From assembly GCA_011055275.1 (NCBI GenBank), contig DSEZ01000077.1:1-5691 (forward strand): 5,691 nucleotides of DNA, in the 5' to 3' direction. Made by a program: the position numbers and the translations under genes. Every line of letters starts with the position of its first letter. Positions within the stretch are counted from its first letter, which is position 1. Positions 5,624 to 5,691 of the stretch are shown in pieces. Origin of the DNA: Thermoprotei archaeon. Lineage in GTDB: Archaea; Thermoproteota; Thermoprotei_A; Marsarchaeales; UBA168. The notes beneath the pieces are model-generated. The model was not told where the DNA came from. It made no database searches and worked only from the letters and a program-made list of their open reading frames with translations.

Positions 5624-5691
5624 GCCTCGGTGGTATAGCCCGGTCAAGTATGGCGGCCTCTCGAGCCGCAGACCCGAGTTCAAATCTCGGC
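5624..5691 (+). tRNA. tRNA-Glu (anticodon CTC), 3' acceptor strand cut off
   Basis: A class I tRNA cloverleaf can be drawn base by base. The acceptor 5' strand GCCTCGG is at 5624-5630. The D-stem GTAT/GTAT (5633-5636 with 5648-5651) pairs with two G-U wobbles around an 11-base loop containing GG. The anticodon stem GCGGC/GCCGC (5653-5657 with 5665-5669) closes the 7-base loop CTCTCGA, with anticodon CTC at 5660-5662, reading GAG. The variable region is 4 bases. The T-stem CCGAG/CTCGG flanks the loop TTCAAAT. The window ends one base into the 3' acceptor strand, which should continue as CCGAGGC plus a discriminator base. The TCGA in the loop could suggest Ser-CGA, but the stem register and the short variable arm rule that out. 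No intron is seen at position 37/38. Confidence 0.93.

Noticed and set aside
5660..5670. Possible tRNA-Ser(CGA) or an intron in the anticodon loop
   Set aside because: The five-pair anticodon stem encloses exactly seven bases, placing CTC at 34-36, and the variable region is only four bases, which excludes Ser and a canonical 37/38 intron.
1..5691. CRISPR array, insertion sequence, attachment site or defence cassette
   Set aside because: No regularly spaced repeats, terminal inverted repeats, transposase, integrase or duplicated tRNA end is visible; all genes are core functions with motifs intact.

Overview
The window is archaeal. It carries a RadA recombinase, a family B DNA polymerase of the PolB1 type, an archaeal-type S-adenosylmethionine synthetase, AT-rich TATA elements about 25 bases from the start codons with no Shine-Dalgarno sequences, and a tRNA-Glu of archaeal form. 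The polymerase has the Cys/His insert (CPHPQC...HWVC) that I recall from Nitrososphaerota (thaumarchaeal) PolB, and it otherwise resembles the Sulfolobus PolB1 plan. The best guess is therefore a TACK archaeon near Nitrososphaerota or a related thermophilic lineage. That placement rests on recalled family patterns, not on a search.

Layout: four protein genes lie on the minus strand. Read in transcription order from the right they are radA (4489-5502), polB1 (1823-4420), a RidA-family gene (1305-1787) and the S-adenosylmethionine synthetase gene mat (1-1215, which runs off the left edge and lacks its last few codons). A tRNA-Glu(CTC) gene on the plus strand (5624 to the right edge) is cut in its 3' acceptor strand and is transcribed divergently from radA. 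The gaps are short: 121, 68, 35 and 89 bases. Each holds promoter-like or terminator-like sequence and no further gene.

Function: radA and polB1 form a recombination and replication pair, in which strand exchange is followed by DNA synthesis. polB1 and ridA are 35 bases apart and may share a transcript. mat has a clear promoter of its own with a 14-bp perfect palindrome just upstream. RidA (enamine/imine deaminase family) and Mat are both metabolic, but nothing in the sequence shows that they share a pathway.

The content is core housekeeping. I see no mobile element, CRISPR array, defence cassette or novel multigene system. The points worth a second look are in the details: a RadA that departs from the family pattern at its polymerization motif, Walker A and Walker B flank; a polymerase with an acidic N-terminal tail and a degenerate C-terminal PCNA-binding motif; and small dyad elements in the promoters and at the radA stop codon.
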